Assembly: GCA_022559845.1 (NCBI GenBank)
Contig: CM040126.1
Coordinates: forward strand, 49,966,458 to 50,030,457
DNA length: 64,000 nucleotides
Direction of reading: 5' to 3'
Source of the DNA: Amorphophallus konjac
Taxonomy: Eukaryota; Streptophyta; Magnoliopsida; Alismatales; Araceae
The translations under genes were made by a program, and so were the position numbers. Positions 44,605 to 55,081 of this stretch are shown here, one piece after another; position 1 is the stretch's first letter; every line of letters begins with the position of its first letter. The notes below the pieces were generated by a model. The model had not been told where the DNA came from and ran no database searches. It saw only the letters and a list, made by a program, of their open reading frames with translations.

Positions 44605-46486
44605 CGGATGCTGAGAGTGTCAATCCATGGGCGACCCAAGATAGCCTTGAACATAGGGTCAATGTCCAGCACATAGAATTCCACGGGCATAGTAAGAGGC
44701 CCAAGCTCGGCTTGAATAGTGACCACCCCGTGACATGCTCTCCTCGAGTTGTCATATGCTGCTATGGTAGTGGGGGTTGGCCGTAGTAATTCCTCTGAGA
44801 TGTTTCAAGCTCGAAGGGTACTGAGAGGGCATACATTAATAGATGCCCCTGTATCAACCAGTGCTGTGTCAATATTGACTTTATTCAAAGTGATTGAAAC
44901 GCAGAGCGGCATTTGCCAAGCCTCTGGAGGAGCTAGCTCGGTTTTAGAAAATGTGATTGCCGGCCCTTTGGAAATTGTTGCCAGTGCCGTAGGTAGACTG
45001 TCGACTGTCATATCTTCGCTAACCATCACCTTTTGTAGAAAGTTTCTGAGAGCATCCTGGTGAAGGGTAGATCTTTTAATGAGCTCCAAAACAGATATCT
45101 TGGCGGGCACCCTGTCCAAATGGTGTAGCAGGTCGTATTGGGTACCCGGCAGAGGTTCGGCTTCTTCCTGCCCGGCAGCCGACTGGGAAGACTGGGGATT
45201 AGAAGTGGTGGGATAATTCCGATGGAACAGCAGCCCGCTCCACAGGGCGAGATTTTGTGCCGGCACAACATCAGGAGACGGTATAATTGGCCCGGTGGCG
45301 TGGATGAGAGGAATAGGCGGTGTGGGAGAAAGGATTTGGTAGGATGTGGTGTTGGTGGAGGTAATAAGTGGGGATGGGCGGATGATGGATGAGGGATTAG
45401 TGGAAGGCGGGGTGGTAATGGTGGGTGTTGGTACGGGCTGAGGACAGGCTAGTGGAGGCATGGTGATGAGTGAAGGGGGTGACGAAGAAATGATGGTAGC
45501 GGTGATAACTGGTGGCGGATTTACTGGAGCGGGTGTGAATGGGAGAACAAGTGGTGAAGGTGTTGGGTGTGTAGGTAAAATAATGGGGGGAGCGAGGGGA
45601 TTGCGGTGATTATGGTGGAGGGCCATTATCTGTGGCGTGGTGCTATCGTCATCAAAAGACCACCCGACGTTAGGAGCCGGGGGTTGGACAACATTGACCT
45701 GAGCCGGCGCCGGCGGCTGAGGCTGCGGAGCGGGAGGGTGGTTTGGCATCGGGTTCTGGTGAATCCCCAAATCCTGAACCGGTTGTTGTTGCTGTTGCTG
45801 TGGCTGCTGCTGCGGCTGCGGTGCTTGTTGCTACTGCACTTGCTGCCTTGGCGGCTGCCTTCTCTTCTCTTTGATTTCAACGATGGCCTTGTGCATCTCG
45901 GCCCAATCAATGCTCTGTCCTTCATGAAGGTCATACACAAAGTCCCTGAACTGAAAACATCCTTCAATGGTGTGGCCCGGCTGCCTGTGGAACATGCAGT
46001 ACTTTGTCTGGTCAACGGCCGGGTTCCAGATGGGCCGTTCCGGAGGAAGTTGGATAGCATTAATTGACATGAGAGCTGAGAAGATATCCGTGAGGGTTTC
46101 TGGCAAGGGTGGGTATTGTGCCCTTTTAGGAGCCGGACGCTTGTTGTTGTTGTTGTAGCCGTTGGGTGGAGGGACATTGTGATATTGCGGAGGCTGTGGA
46201 GGTTGCTGTGGTGCGGCGAAGGTATTTTGTGGAATGGTGAAGGTAGGCGGAGGGTTTTGTGGAGTGGCTTGGAAGTTTTGGGGAGCGGGGTTCTGTGGAG
46301 TGCAGGGGTTTTGGGGGAAGCGGAAGGGTGCGGCTTGGAAAGGGAAAACAACGGCTTGAACTTGCTCGTTCGTTTGGATCCCCTCGGTAACAGGCCCTTG
46401 AGGTTTCTTATGATACTTGGGCTTTTGATTTTCAAAGTGCGAGTGTATGGGGGAATCTTTGAACTAAGTCTGAATAAAGCGCGCTC
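44605..46486 (-). pseudogene. Tat Gag C-terminal part and protease
   Basis: A Pro/Gln/Asn-rich linker carries a knuckle of Tat type (CMFHRQPGHTIEGC, about 45958-46000). The protease motif ALVDTGASINVCPL lies near 44850, then a segment ending LGRPWIDTLS. In-frame stops are at 45833-45831 (TAG) and 44807-44805 (TGA). The upstream junction is displaced by a 22-bp duplication. The protease would cut the polyprotein. Confidence 0.82.
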
Positions 46487-46530
46487 GGCTATAAAGCTGA
46501 TGCATGTTGGCTATAAAGCTGATGCATGTT
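46487..46530. repeat. 22-bp tandem duplication in Tat gag
   Basis: GGCTATAAAGCTGATGCATG plus TT occurs twice (46487-46508 and 46509-46530). As 22 is not divisible by three, it shifts the gag frame. Confidence 0.9.
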
Positions 46531-47745
46531 GGCTATATCATTCATAGCTAGAATGTTGCGGAAGGTCGGAGTGGCATTAGAAATAAGCAGTTTGACCTTC
46601 TCTTCCTCCGGAATGTGGCCAGGCACCCTAGCAGCCATTTGCCTCCATCTGTCTGCGTAAGTAGCAAATTCTTCATCAGGCTTCATCTTTTCGGCCAGCA
46701 GATCTGTGAATGAATATTCCGGGCCGACTCTATCTTGGAACCGCTGGATGAACTTATCTTTTACTGTCTTGAAACTCTTAGCATCTTCTAGTGGCAGAGA
46801 ATAGAACCATTCCAGTGCGACACCATCTAGCGATCGGCGAAATAGATACGCCATGAGGCGATCATCATATTGAAACTACGCCGACTCGTACAAGAAGTCC
46901 CTTACATGAATAAAAGGATTATTGTTCCCATCATACTTTCTATAATTGGGGAGCTCGGATTGTGGAGGGAAACAGATGTTCTGAAAACTCGGGACTAGAA
47001 CATCTGCCAAAGATTGAGGGCCAACCCGCTTTTGAAGGAAGTCAAGTTGCTGCTGCATGGTGGCCCATTTATCAAGCAACTCCTGCTCTCGGGAGGGAGC
47101 AGGGACAGTGAATGATGAGTTTTGAGGAATGGAAGGGTAAGCAGATGGAGGAGGTGGCCCATAGGAAGGATACTGATTTGAAGGAAGACTCATATTGGTA
47201 GGAACCTGGGCTGCCCCTTGCTGATGGTACATGAAATCATTCGGGCTAACTAGAATCTGTGGCATAGCTGGGCCTGAGATATGATGATCCGACCGGAAAG
47301 AGGGAGGAACCATGGTGTTACCTTTATCAAAAGCTTGTTGGGCCGAACCTGAAGACTGGCCTATCTCGAGATTGGAGAACCTGAGGGTCCTAGGTTGGAC
47401 CAGAGTGAGATCAATGGGCTGGACAGTGGGCCCATCGGCTCTATGCCGAGCAACGGAAGGATTGGATTGGCCTTGCATAATTGGGGAAGGCGGGGAGTTG
47501 GACCCCTCCACAGCTTGATAGACTGCCTGAAGCTGGGCCGGGTCTAATTGAGCCATCATCTGAAGGACAGAATTGGCGGAAGGAAGAGGAGGATTTTGAG
47601 TGGATGGAGCACTCTGCATAGGGATGGAAGATGAGGGAGGAATGGGCCCCTCCCTGGGCTGGAACGAGACAACCCTAGAGGGATCCTCTAGAAGCCCTTG
47701 AGGGAGAGACTCCTCTTGGGACCGAGGAAGATTAAAGGAAGCCAT
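46489..47745 (-). pseudogene. Tat Gag N-terminal and capsid part
   Basis: The likely start is the ATG at 47745 (MASFNLPRSQEE). A long Pro/Gln/Ser-rich N-terminus precedes the conserved capsid region: YDGNNNPFIHVRDFL, LFRRSLDGVALEWFYSLP, then FATYADRWRQMAARVPGHIP. An in-frame TAG at 46878-46876 lies within the capsid region. The frame is lost at the 22-bp duplication. Gag forms the particle and packages RNA. Confidence 0.85.
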
Positions 47746-48665
47746 AGTATATTCGAAGAGTGGGTTGAAATAGGATGAGGAGAGGGACTCGCCCCCGGGT
47801 GATGAAGCTTCTAATGGATGAAGATGACTCCACATGCAACGAACAACCTTAAAAATGCAAACAACACGCAACAATCACGCAATAAGTGACCAAACTAAGA
47901 TGACTTCTAGCAAAGATGTAAGTGAAAAAGAAACGAAGACACTCCAAGCCAACCAAGTTGCTTAAGATGATGCCACAAGATTTTTATGATTTTTCCTTTG
48001 GAACTTTAGTAGATTGATTAAAAATGTGCTCTCAACAATGGGTTCCTAATAGGAGAGGGGTGTAAGTCTTGGCTTGACTCTAAATGTGATCACTCCCTCA
48101 CTTATGCGATCCTAGACACGGGGTGGAAAGGTACAACCAGCCCGGCGTCCGTGTGGGAATCCACGGCTCGCGGGGACTTATGGAGGCCCCTGGTGTGATT
48201 TCCTAGTCGACCCCAAGGAATATGGAGACGAGAGGTACGCACACCAAGATAGGAAAATGCAATCTAATGTATGAAAATATGCATGAACCTATGTGCACCG
48301 GGGTGCATGCAACTTCTAACCTAGAATCTAACAAATAATTATGCACACAATGATATGAGTATGTAAACCAACTAGGGAGAAGACCAGATAGCACCCAAGT
48401 ACAAAGATCACAGCAGAAAATACGGAAATAAAATGCACCTCGGGATGCGTACCTATCTGGAGAATGTAACGGTCTAGGGGACCTGCGTCAGAATAATGTG
48501 ACGGTAGAAGACTAGACCGTCAGAAGCAGTGTAACGCAGGAACTGAAGGCCGTTAGAGGAGCCAGGGAACCAGAAACAACAGAAAATAAAAGGAAATCCA
48601 TGGGAAACCAAGACAAGGAAATGATGACAGGTTTAACAGAGATCAAAACACGATTGGCACAAGTT
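47746..48665 (-). other. Tat 5' leader
   Basis: This is untranslated sequence between the primer site and gag. It contains a hairpin cluster (48463-48558) close to the primer site and otherwise nothing I can support. Confidence 0.65.
48463..48558. repeat. Hairpin units in the Tat leader
   Basis: Three units (GTAACGGTC..., GTGACGGTAG...CTAGACCGTCAG and GTAACGCAGG...GGCCGTTAG) lie about 105-220 bp from the primer site, in the part of the RNA where packaging signals usually lie. Confidence 0.75.
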
Positions 48666-48683
48666 GTCCCACCGTGATCGCCA
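48666..48683 (-). other. Primer-binding site of the Tat element
   Basis: The minus strand reads TGGCGATCACGGTGGGAC, six bases from the 5' LTR. It is not the tRNA-iMet type. Tat-lineage elements often use another tRNA, such as tRNA-Arg, but the tRNA cannot be assigned from sequence alone here. Confidence 0.65.
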
Positions 48684-48689
48684 AAAAAT

Positions 48690-50534
48690 TGTTGATTTGT
48701 TTTCTTTGTGGGTTGATGAATGACAAATATAATGAGCAAATAACAACGATCTCAATCAACCTATGAACATGTGAACCATGAACCTAGGCAATCAGAACAA
48801 GCTCTAGCATGGGCAATGCTATCTCAATCAAACTAAACTAAAGAAAGAAAAGAAAAACACACGCCGGAGCGTGGAGCAAGGGATAAATGAAAACACACCG
48901 CGTGGGTGGAATAAGCAAAAGAAGTAGGAGATGTGAGAGAGAGAAAACCAATGCCCAATACTAAGGAAGAACGTGATCGCCACCAAGGTAAACACAAGCC
49001 AAAGACATGAGAAATACCTTAGAATAGGAGAATGATGCACCCGCCCACGGGAGAGAAACCAATAGGAAACTGCAGCCTTGTTGAATGTAACGGTCCAGAA
49101 CCTACGCATCACAGGAGTGTGACGGTCTCCCGATAAACCGTTAGAGTAACCTGACGCGTCTAATGAAGATCGTCAGAGTGTCTGCAGAACAAGCTTGTGA
49201 ATTCTTCAAACTCCAAACCTTCCAGCCGGCTAGAAAGCTTGGGCCTCGCCTTATGAACCCTGTAAACCTGCCGGAGAACGTAGAACACAACAAAATAGCA
49301 TCAGATTAGCCTTTAATCAAGCGTAGCATCAATAATCAAATGAACTCAATATCATGCAAAAGGAAAGGGGAATATCGGGGAAGTTTGGTTTTTTAACCCC
49401 TCTGGGTGTTTTAAAACATAGGAAGGATATTTAGATGATTGAAACAAGTGGAAGAACGTGAGAGGAGAAGTGGGACAATGCTTTGATGAAAAGGAGGAAG
49501 GAGAACACAAATATGCCAATGATTGAACTTAAACACTTGAAACCAAAGTACTCCCTTGACTGAGATGCAGATGGACGTGGAAATCAACTCCTCTTGGTTG
49601 GATGTGACTCCAGAACGCGGCAGCACTTCGACGCAAACTCCAGATTTCTCTCCTTTAGGCCATGAAGTTAAGGGTTCTATTTATAGACCCTCAAACTCTC
49701 CGGTCGAGCAGAGGATAATCCAGCAAGAAAGTAGGATGATTCTTAGCAAACTCTTGAAGATAAGACTCCCAAGAGTCCATAGAAACAAACAGAAGGTTCT
49801 GAGGATCAGATTTGGAAGAGAAATCACAAGATCAAACTCTCAATTCGACCACGGAGTAGCAGAGAAGGAGCAGACTTGGTCAGGACTCTCTGTTGGATGT
49901 AACGGCTGCACGACAGACCGTCACAGGAATGTAACGCCCAGAGGAAGACCGTCACACAACCTTATCTCTTAAGAAGATAAGATCAACGGGGAGAAGTTCT
50001 AAAGTGTTGGACTCTTGAAGGATGTAACGGTCAATGGAAGATGCGTTAGAGGAATATAACGGTTGCACGACAGACCGTCAGAGTCAACGGATAACTAGAA
50101 GGATAAGCATTGGAAAAAAGGCCTTAAGCTCAAGGACTCCGCAAGATGTAACGGCCAAGGGATGATGCGTCAGAAGAGGTAACGCGCCTGATATAGACCG
50201 TTAGAGACAATAGATAGCCAAAGGATAAGAACTGGAAAGAAGCCTTGAGGGTAAGGACTCTTCAATATGTAACGGCCATAGGCTGATGCGTTAGAGAAAC
50301 GTAACGCCCCTGAAATAGACCGTTAGACACAATAAGGTTTCAAATGAAAAGGAAAGCTTGCTAAGCTTCATCGAATGTAAGAAATCACGGAATCATACCC
50401 AACCAAAGAATCAAGACCCACGAAATAAATCCTCAACTGATCAAGAAGGCTCAATGAAAGGGAATAACTCGGAGCATCATATAGAATGAACAAGGAGATG
50501 GCTCAACTCATTGGTCACAAAACGGGTGTCAATA
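48690..50534 (-). repeat. 5' LTR of the Tat element
   Basis: The copy is 1845 bp and matches 20174-22022 with few differences. Its last base triplet reads ATA where the other copy has ACA. Hairpin clusters lie at about 49085-49180 and 49895-50326, and the TATA box at 49678-49685 (minus). Confidence 0.93.
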
Positions 50535-50539
50535 GGCAT
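50535..50539. repeat. Right TSD of the Tat element (GGCAT)
   Basis: Exact copy of 20169-20173. The Sirevirus LTR resumes here. Confidence 0.92.
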
Positions 50540-52037
50540 GTCTGTGAATCTTTTGTACCATGCACTCAAAGTCTGTACGTTCTTCAGTGGCATATCTGTG
50601 CATCGTTTGTACATTGCATGCAAAGTCTGTACATTCTTCGACGGCATGTCTGTGCATCTTTTGTACAATGCACTCAAAGTATGTACATTCTTCGGTGGCA
50701 TATCTGTGCATCGCTTGTACATTGCACGCAAAGTCTGTACATTCTTTGGTGGCATGTCTGTGCAACTTTTGTTCCATACATACGTAAAGTTCGTGCATTT
50801 GAATATTAAGTCTACATATGGTTGCCTTGATGACTTAGCAAGTCTATACACTCTCGAACTAACTCTGTGCATCTTTCTACTATCCTCATATAACTGATAT
50901 TAAGTCTGACCTTTGCATGATATTTTCTCGAGGAGTTTAAGAAGGGCACGTTATCCAAGAATGGAGGATGTGCCAGGATCGTGACACGTGTAAAGCAGTG
51001 AGCTGAAATGCTTCCACGTGGTCAAGGCGCTAGGGCGGGAATTCGTGGAGAACACCCACCCACCTATCTGCTGCTGCTATAAAAAGAAGACTTCTCCATC
51101 TGGAGAAGATGATCGTGTGTGTGAGGATTGAAAAATACCTTAGAAGAGCAGAAGCAAAAAGAGCCTGCACGATCCAGAGAGAAGAGAAAGAGGATAAAGA
51201 GAGAAGAAATGAAGGAGAGAGAAAAAGAGAGAGAGAGTAGCAGAGAAGAAAAGAAACTAAGAAGAAGAAGAAAGATAGAGAGAGAGATAGAGAGTTAGAG
51301 GAGAAGAAGAGAAGCTTCATCAGAAGATCTGTCCTACTGGAATCTGGATCATATCCAATCCAGTCAGTTCCATGAGAGCCACATCTGTGTTGATGTCGTT
51401 TACAGCTTTCAGTTGCTGTGTTTTCTTGTCTCTTGTTTTTCTTTTGAACCTTTATTCAAGCTGTTAGTCAATGGAGCAAGCTGTGTTGCTCAGCGATTGC
51501 AGAGGAAGATTTCTCTTGTCGGCTAAGCTGTATTGCCCAGTGGGTCAAGCTGTTAGGCAGTGGATGGCTAAGCTGTACTGCCCAGCGGAAGCAAGCTGTG
51601 ATGCTCAACAGTTGTAGGCAAGCTGTGAGGCTCAGCGGTTTAAGCTGTGTTTCAGCGAAATCCACACTCTAGTTTGAGTGTGGGGTGGACGTAGGTCTGG
51701 AGGACCGAACCACCTAAAAAATCTCTTGTCTCCGTGGTTTGATTTCTTATGTGATTGTCGCTAGATGAATGGCTAGGAGCGTTTCAAGTGAGTATTCTGT
51801 CTGAATGCTTTAAGGCACACGCTGTTCTTATTTGACTCTGTCTACGGACTAGACTTGGTTAGATGTCTACATTTTAGCAGTCCAATTGATTGATCAAGTG
51901 CTTCTTTGAATCTCTTATTTGGAAGAGCTCAATTGATTTCTATTCGATAACTCTGATTGCTTTAAGTGTTAATTGGGCGAAGTTTTAAAGGGGAGATTCA
52001 TTCACCCCCCTCTGAATCCGGGTCTAGCACCCCATCA
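50540..52037 (+). repeat. Sirevirus 3' LTR, second part
   Basis: It matches the 5' LTR from about 3307 to 4796, ending CACCCCATCA. It includes the remaining 54-bp repeats, the TATA box at 51078-51085 and the AGCTGT-type repeats. Confidence 0.92.
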
Positions 52038-52437
52038 GGCTCCAGAGTCGATTGAGGGCTTAGCAAGGACTGTCGGATGGGGACCTTCAGTGCTGCCGGA
52101 TGAGGAGCTTGGGGATGTCGGTTGAGGGCTTATTAAGGGCTATCGGATGGGGAGCTTGCGTGTTGCCGAATGGGGAGCTCCAATGCAGCCGGATGAGGAG
52201 CTTGGGGTTGCTGGTTGAGGGCTTAGCAAGGGCTACTAGATGGGGAGAGCTTGGGGCTGCCGGTTGAGGGCTCAAGGTCCACCGATTCAGGGTAGACTAT
52301 TTTTCCTTTAAATAAGGGTGTTTGAGGGTTTCTTTGTGAGTCCTTTTATCTCAAGCCTCCCTTTTCGACTTCGCGCACTGCAGAGCTTTCACAGTTGAGC
52401 CCGTACTAGTGTCTTCAGGAGTGCCTTGGCCTCCTGT
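52038..52437. other. LTR-like remnant with short repeats
   Basis: The part at 52038-52290 repeats motifs such as GGATGGGGAGCTTG and GGTTGAGGGCTTAGCAAGG at irregular spacing. A TTTAAATAAGGG near 52308 could be an old promoter. No coding sequence or boundary is visible. Confidence 0.45.
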
Positions 52438-52684
52438 TGTAATGTCCTGGGTTTTTCAGACATTTCTCGGATCTGAATCCGTAGGTTTCGGATCACTTTC
52501 GGGGGTCCTGGAGCGCGTTTTGTGGTTCACGCGTGTTTTTCCCTGACGGACCTTCAGAACCTTGTGTAGGGCCAACCATTGCGTTCTCCTACTTCGGGAC
52601 GGTACCAGTGCATTGAGCGTGTTCCAAGGATCGAGGAAATGATTTTTCTTAATTTTCCATATTTTTCGTAAATTTTGAATTTTC

Positions 52685-52692
52685 TATAAATA
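52685..52692 (+). promoter_or_regulatory. TATA box of the element C LTR
   Basis: TATAAATA, 248 bp from the LTR start. The related solo LTR has TATATAAA at the same distance (55330-55337). Confidence 0.65.
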
Positions 52693-53293
52693 ACCCCCCT
52701 TTTCTTTTTCTTTTTTCTCTTTCCTTTCTTCTTCCTTTTCTCTTTTCTTCTTCCAGTGAGCGCACCCCCCCTTTTGGACCGTTGCTTCCCCCCCCGATGT
52801 GGCCCGCGGCTTCTCTCCTTCCCCCGACTGAGGCGGCGGCGGCGGCGTGGTGACCGCGGCGGTGCCTTCCTCGCGGCGTGTGGTGTGGTGTTGTGTTCGG
52901 CCAAGACTTCAAGATCAGTGGCGATCCGACGGCTTCTGGGCTTCCTTGAGGTAGGGGGACGGATCCTTGCACTCTTTTCCACTTTCCCCGTGATTTGTTG
53001 GCCGAGGAGAGGCCGAGAGGGGCGTCTTTGAGCAGGGAGGGTGAAAATTCATGTTTTGGGGTTGAGCGCCAGATCTCCCGTTTCATGGAGTTTTTGACCG
53101 ATCTAAGGGCATAGAAGCATGCTAGGTTGATAGGGGATCGATTCCCCTTTGTTTCCCCATTATCCGGCGATGATAGGGGCGTGGATCAGAGTTTTTGGGC
53201 TTTCCTGCCGTTTTCGCACTCGGGTGGGAGTTGTTGTCCTTCCAGGAACTGCTACTCCCCTTGGCGGCCCTCAGGGGGCCGCCTGGGGGCTGG

Positions 53294-53900
53294 CTTTGTC
53301 GGTTGGTTTAGCGGTCCCGCGATTGACCGCTACTCGTTGAGTAGTGGCCAGATATTGACCATTTTTCCCCATTTTGATTAGAGTTTTGACCGTTGGCGGT
53401 GTCGGTTGGCCTAGCGGTCCCTTGAGGGCCACCACGTTTGAGGAGCGATCCCGCGACTGACCGCTACTTATTAAGTAGCGGCCAGCCCCTGGCCGTTTCT
53501 ACTTTTTGGTCAGAGCACCCTTGGGCTGCGTGTTTTTGACCGTTGGGAGTTGTTTGTAGTGCGGCGGTGTCGCGATAGACCGCTACCCTTGGAGTAACGG
53601 CCGTGGGACGACCATTTCTCCTTGTTTGACTGGATTTTGACCGTTGGGAGCCACATCTTGGGTAGCGGTCTGGGCTTGACCGTCTTTGGTTTTCTTGTGG
53701 CCCAGTGAGGACCATTTTCTGGGGTTAGCGGCCTGGCGATAGACCGCTATGCCCCCCTGTGGCTCGTTCTCCTTGCGATCATGGTTTGACCGCCTGGATT
53801 GATATGGCGGTCTTAGAGAGACCGCTTGACCTACCTTGCGGTCCAGAGAGGACTGCTAGGCTAAGCGGCGGTTATGAGTGGATCGCCACTCTGTTTCCTT
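53294..53900. repeat. AGCGGTC hairpin array in the element C LTR
   Basis: About ten units have arms such as TAGCGGTC and GACCGCTA around 7-12 base loops, alternating with GGCC-type units (GTAGCGGCC, GTAACGGCC) near 53350-53610. The array lies 850-1460 bp from the LTR start, downstream of the TATA box, so it is probably in the transcribed leader. Confidence 0.8.
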
Positions 53901-54882
53901 ATGTTCGATGATTCCCGTGAGTCGAGTCTCTCCTCTAGTGACCTGTCCACTAGTCGTAGCTTTCCTGCGCATGCGGGTGCGGACCCACTTAGGAGTGGTG
54001 GAGAGCGTGACCTGGTGAGAGACGGTTTTTAGGCTGGTTTCCGTAGGGCCCCTTGCCTTTGCAGCCTGAGTCTGGCTGGGGGAAAAACCAGCTAGAGGAC
54101 CCAGCCTAGAGCAGATGGTCTATGTGTGCACACATAATTGGGGGCGGAGGACCCACGCTGACGAGCGCGACCCCAGCTAGTCCTTGTTCGTGGTACTTAT
54201 TGCGTGTCTCAGTTTCTGCCTAGGACGAGTAGGGAGACACTTGGGCGTGGTGTAAGGCGTCAGGGGACGCAACCGGTCTCGCTTCTAGTGGGTAGAGCTC
54301 CTATTTCCTGGCAGGTGCGGACTCTTGTTTCGTTGGACCCAGGTTGGTTTGCTCAGTACGGTTAGTTGTAGAGAGCTTTTCCGTTTATTCATTATTGCTT
54401 GTTGCTTCCACCGTACTCCTGCTAAGTAGTGTTACCTTCCGCCATACTTGTTGTCTTATTCTCTCGTGCGAGGTGGGGGTCCGTGGGATCCCTACTGAAC
54501 TAATGAAATGAGGCTCACCCCTGTGTTTTCAGGTGGGGCTGGGTCGTCAGGAGGCGCGACAAAGTTTCAGCGTGGTTCTTGTAGCCAGGGTTAGTCGCTA
54601 GTTGCCAGAGCCGGAGTATGCCCCGTGTACTTGTACTTTTCTTTCTGTTGACTGTACTTAATTTGGACATGAGATACACTGGACCTTGTAACAATTTAGT
54701 TACTTATTTAATTTCCTGCATCATTATTTTAGACTATTGTGCTGTCTCTACCGTTATCTCAGCTTCTCTTGTGCCCTCACACCATCCTTTAACCCTTCCG
54801 AGTCTTCGGGTTCGTGGGTGGCGGGCCGAGGTTCGAGTCATACCGGTTCCTTTTCGGTACTCGGATCTCGGGTTGTTACAGT

Positions 54883-54894
54883 TGGTATCAGAGC
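54883..54894 (+). other. Primer-binding site of element C
   Basis: TGGTATCAGAGC (tRNA-iMet type), two bases after the LTR end. Confidence 0.9.
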
Positions 54895-55030
54895 GGGGTT
54901 GTGGAGGTACATAAGAGCCTGAAATGAATGCAGTGGTCTAGAAGATCCATGAATGTCCTGTGCAGTTGGGGACTGGCTTACGGCCCCTGTGTTTTATTAA
55001 TTCTGCTAGTTATTTTGTTAACAGGAGGTT

Positions 55031-55081
55031 ATGGCACCCAGAAGAGCGACTCGTTCCCAGCAGGGAGAGTCAGGTGCAGGG
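55031..55081 (+). pseudogene. Element C gag, N-terminus before the solo LTR
   Basis: It starts at the ATG at 55031 (APRRATRSQQGESGAG). It is interrupted after 17 codons by the solo LTR. The frame on the far side of the second TSD is in register. Confidence 0.75.

Larger units (their letters stand above)
20174..50534 (-). mobile_element. Tat-lineage Ty3/gypsy retrotransposon with antisense genes
   Basis: The element spans 30,361 bp, or about 21.1 kb without the nested solo LTR. LTRs are 1849 and 1845 bp with a perfect TSD, GGCAT. On the minus strand it encodes Gag, protease, a G-patch region, RT, RNase H, a second RNase H and integrase without a chromodomain. The second RNase H and the Gag knuckle type are Tat-lineage traits. 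Between integrase and the 3' LTR lie two plus-strand intron-containing genes. Antisense extra frames are known from Tat elements. Hairpin doublets occur in its LTRs, leader, 3' region and one intron. The coding frame has several stops and frameshifts, so this copy is inactive. Confidence 0.92.
2486..52037 (+). mobile_element. Ty1/copia Sirevirus-type retrotransposon, gag-only, split by two nested elements
   Basis: The element runs from a TG...CA LTR at 2486-4796, through a tRNA-Met-type primer site, to a 3' LTR at 19351-20173 plus 50540-52037. With the nested elements removed it is about 9.2 kb. It encodes a coiled-coil Gag with CCHC knuckles, but no protease, integrase, RT or RNase H is recognisable. 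The ~2.35 kb before the 3' LTR has several G-rich purine tracts, a feature described for Sireviruses. Element A sits in the gag start region and the Tat element sits in the 3' LTR. The 5-bp flanks (CGGAT left, GGCTC right) do not match, so no TSD is visible. I infer a non-autonomous, gag-only derivative that would need Sirevirus enzymes in trans. Confidence 0.85.
52438..54880 (+). repeat. 5' LTR of element C
   Basis: The LTR is 2443 bp, TGTAATGTCC to GGGTTGTTACA, followed by the primer site. A TATAAATA lies at 52685-52692. The hairpin array is at 53294-53900 and the conserved CTACTGA...TTTTCAGGTG motif at 54500-54537. Confidence 0.88.

Noticed and set aside
52554..53086. Lys/Arg-rich minus-strand frames of 142-145 codons in the element C LTR
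   Set aside because: They are the complement of a CT-rich leader after the TATA box. Low complexity, no domain.
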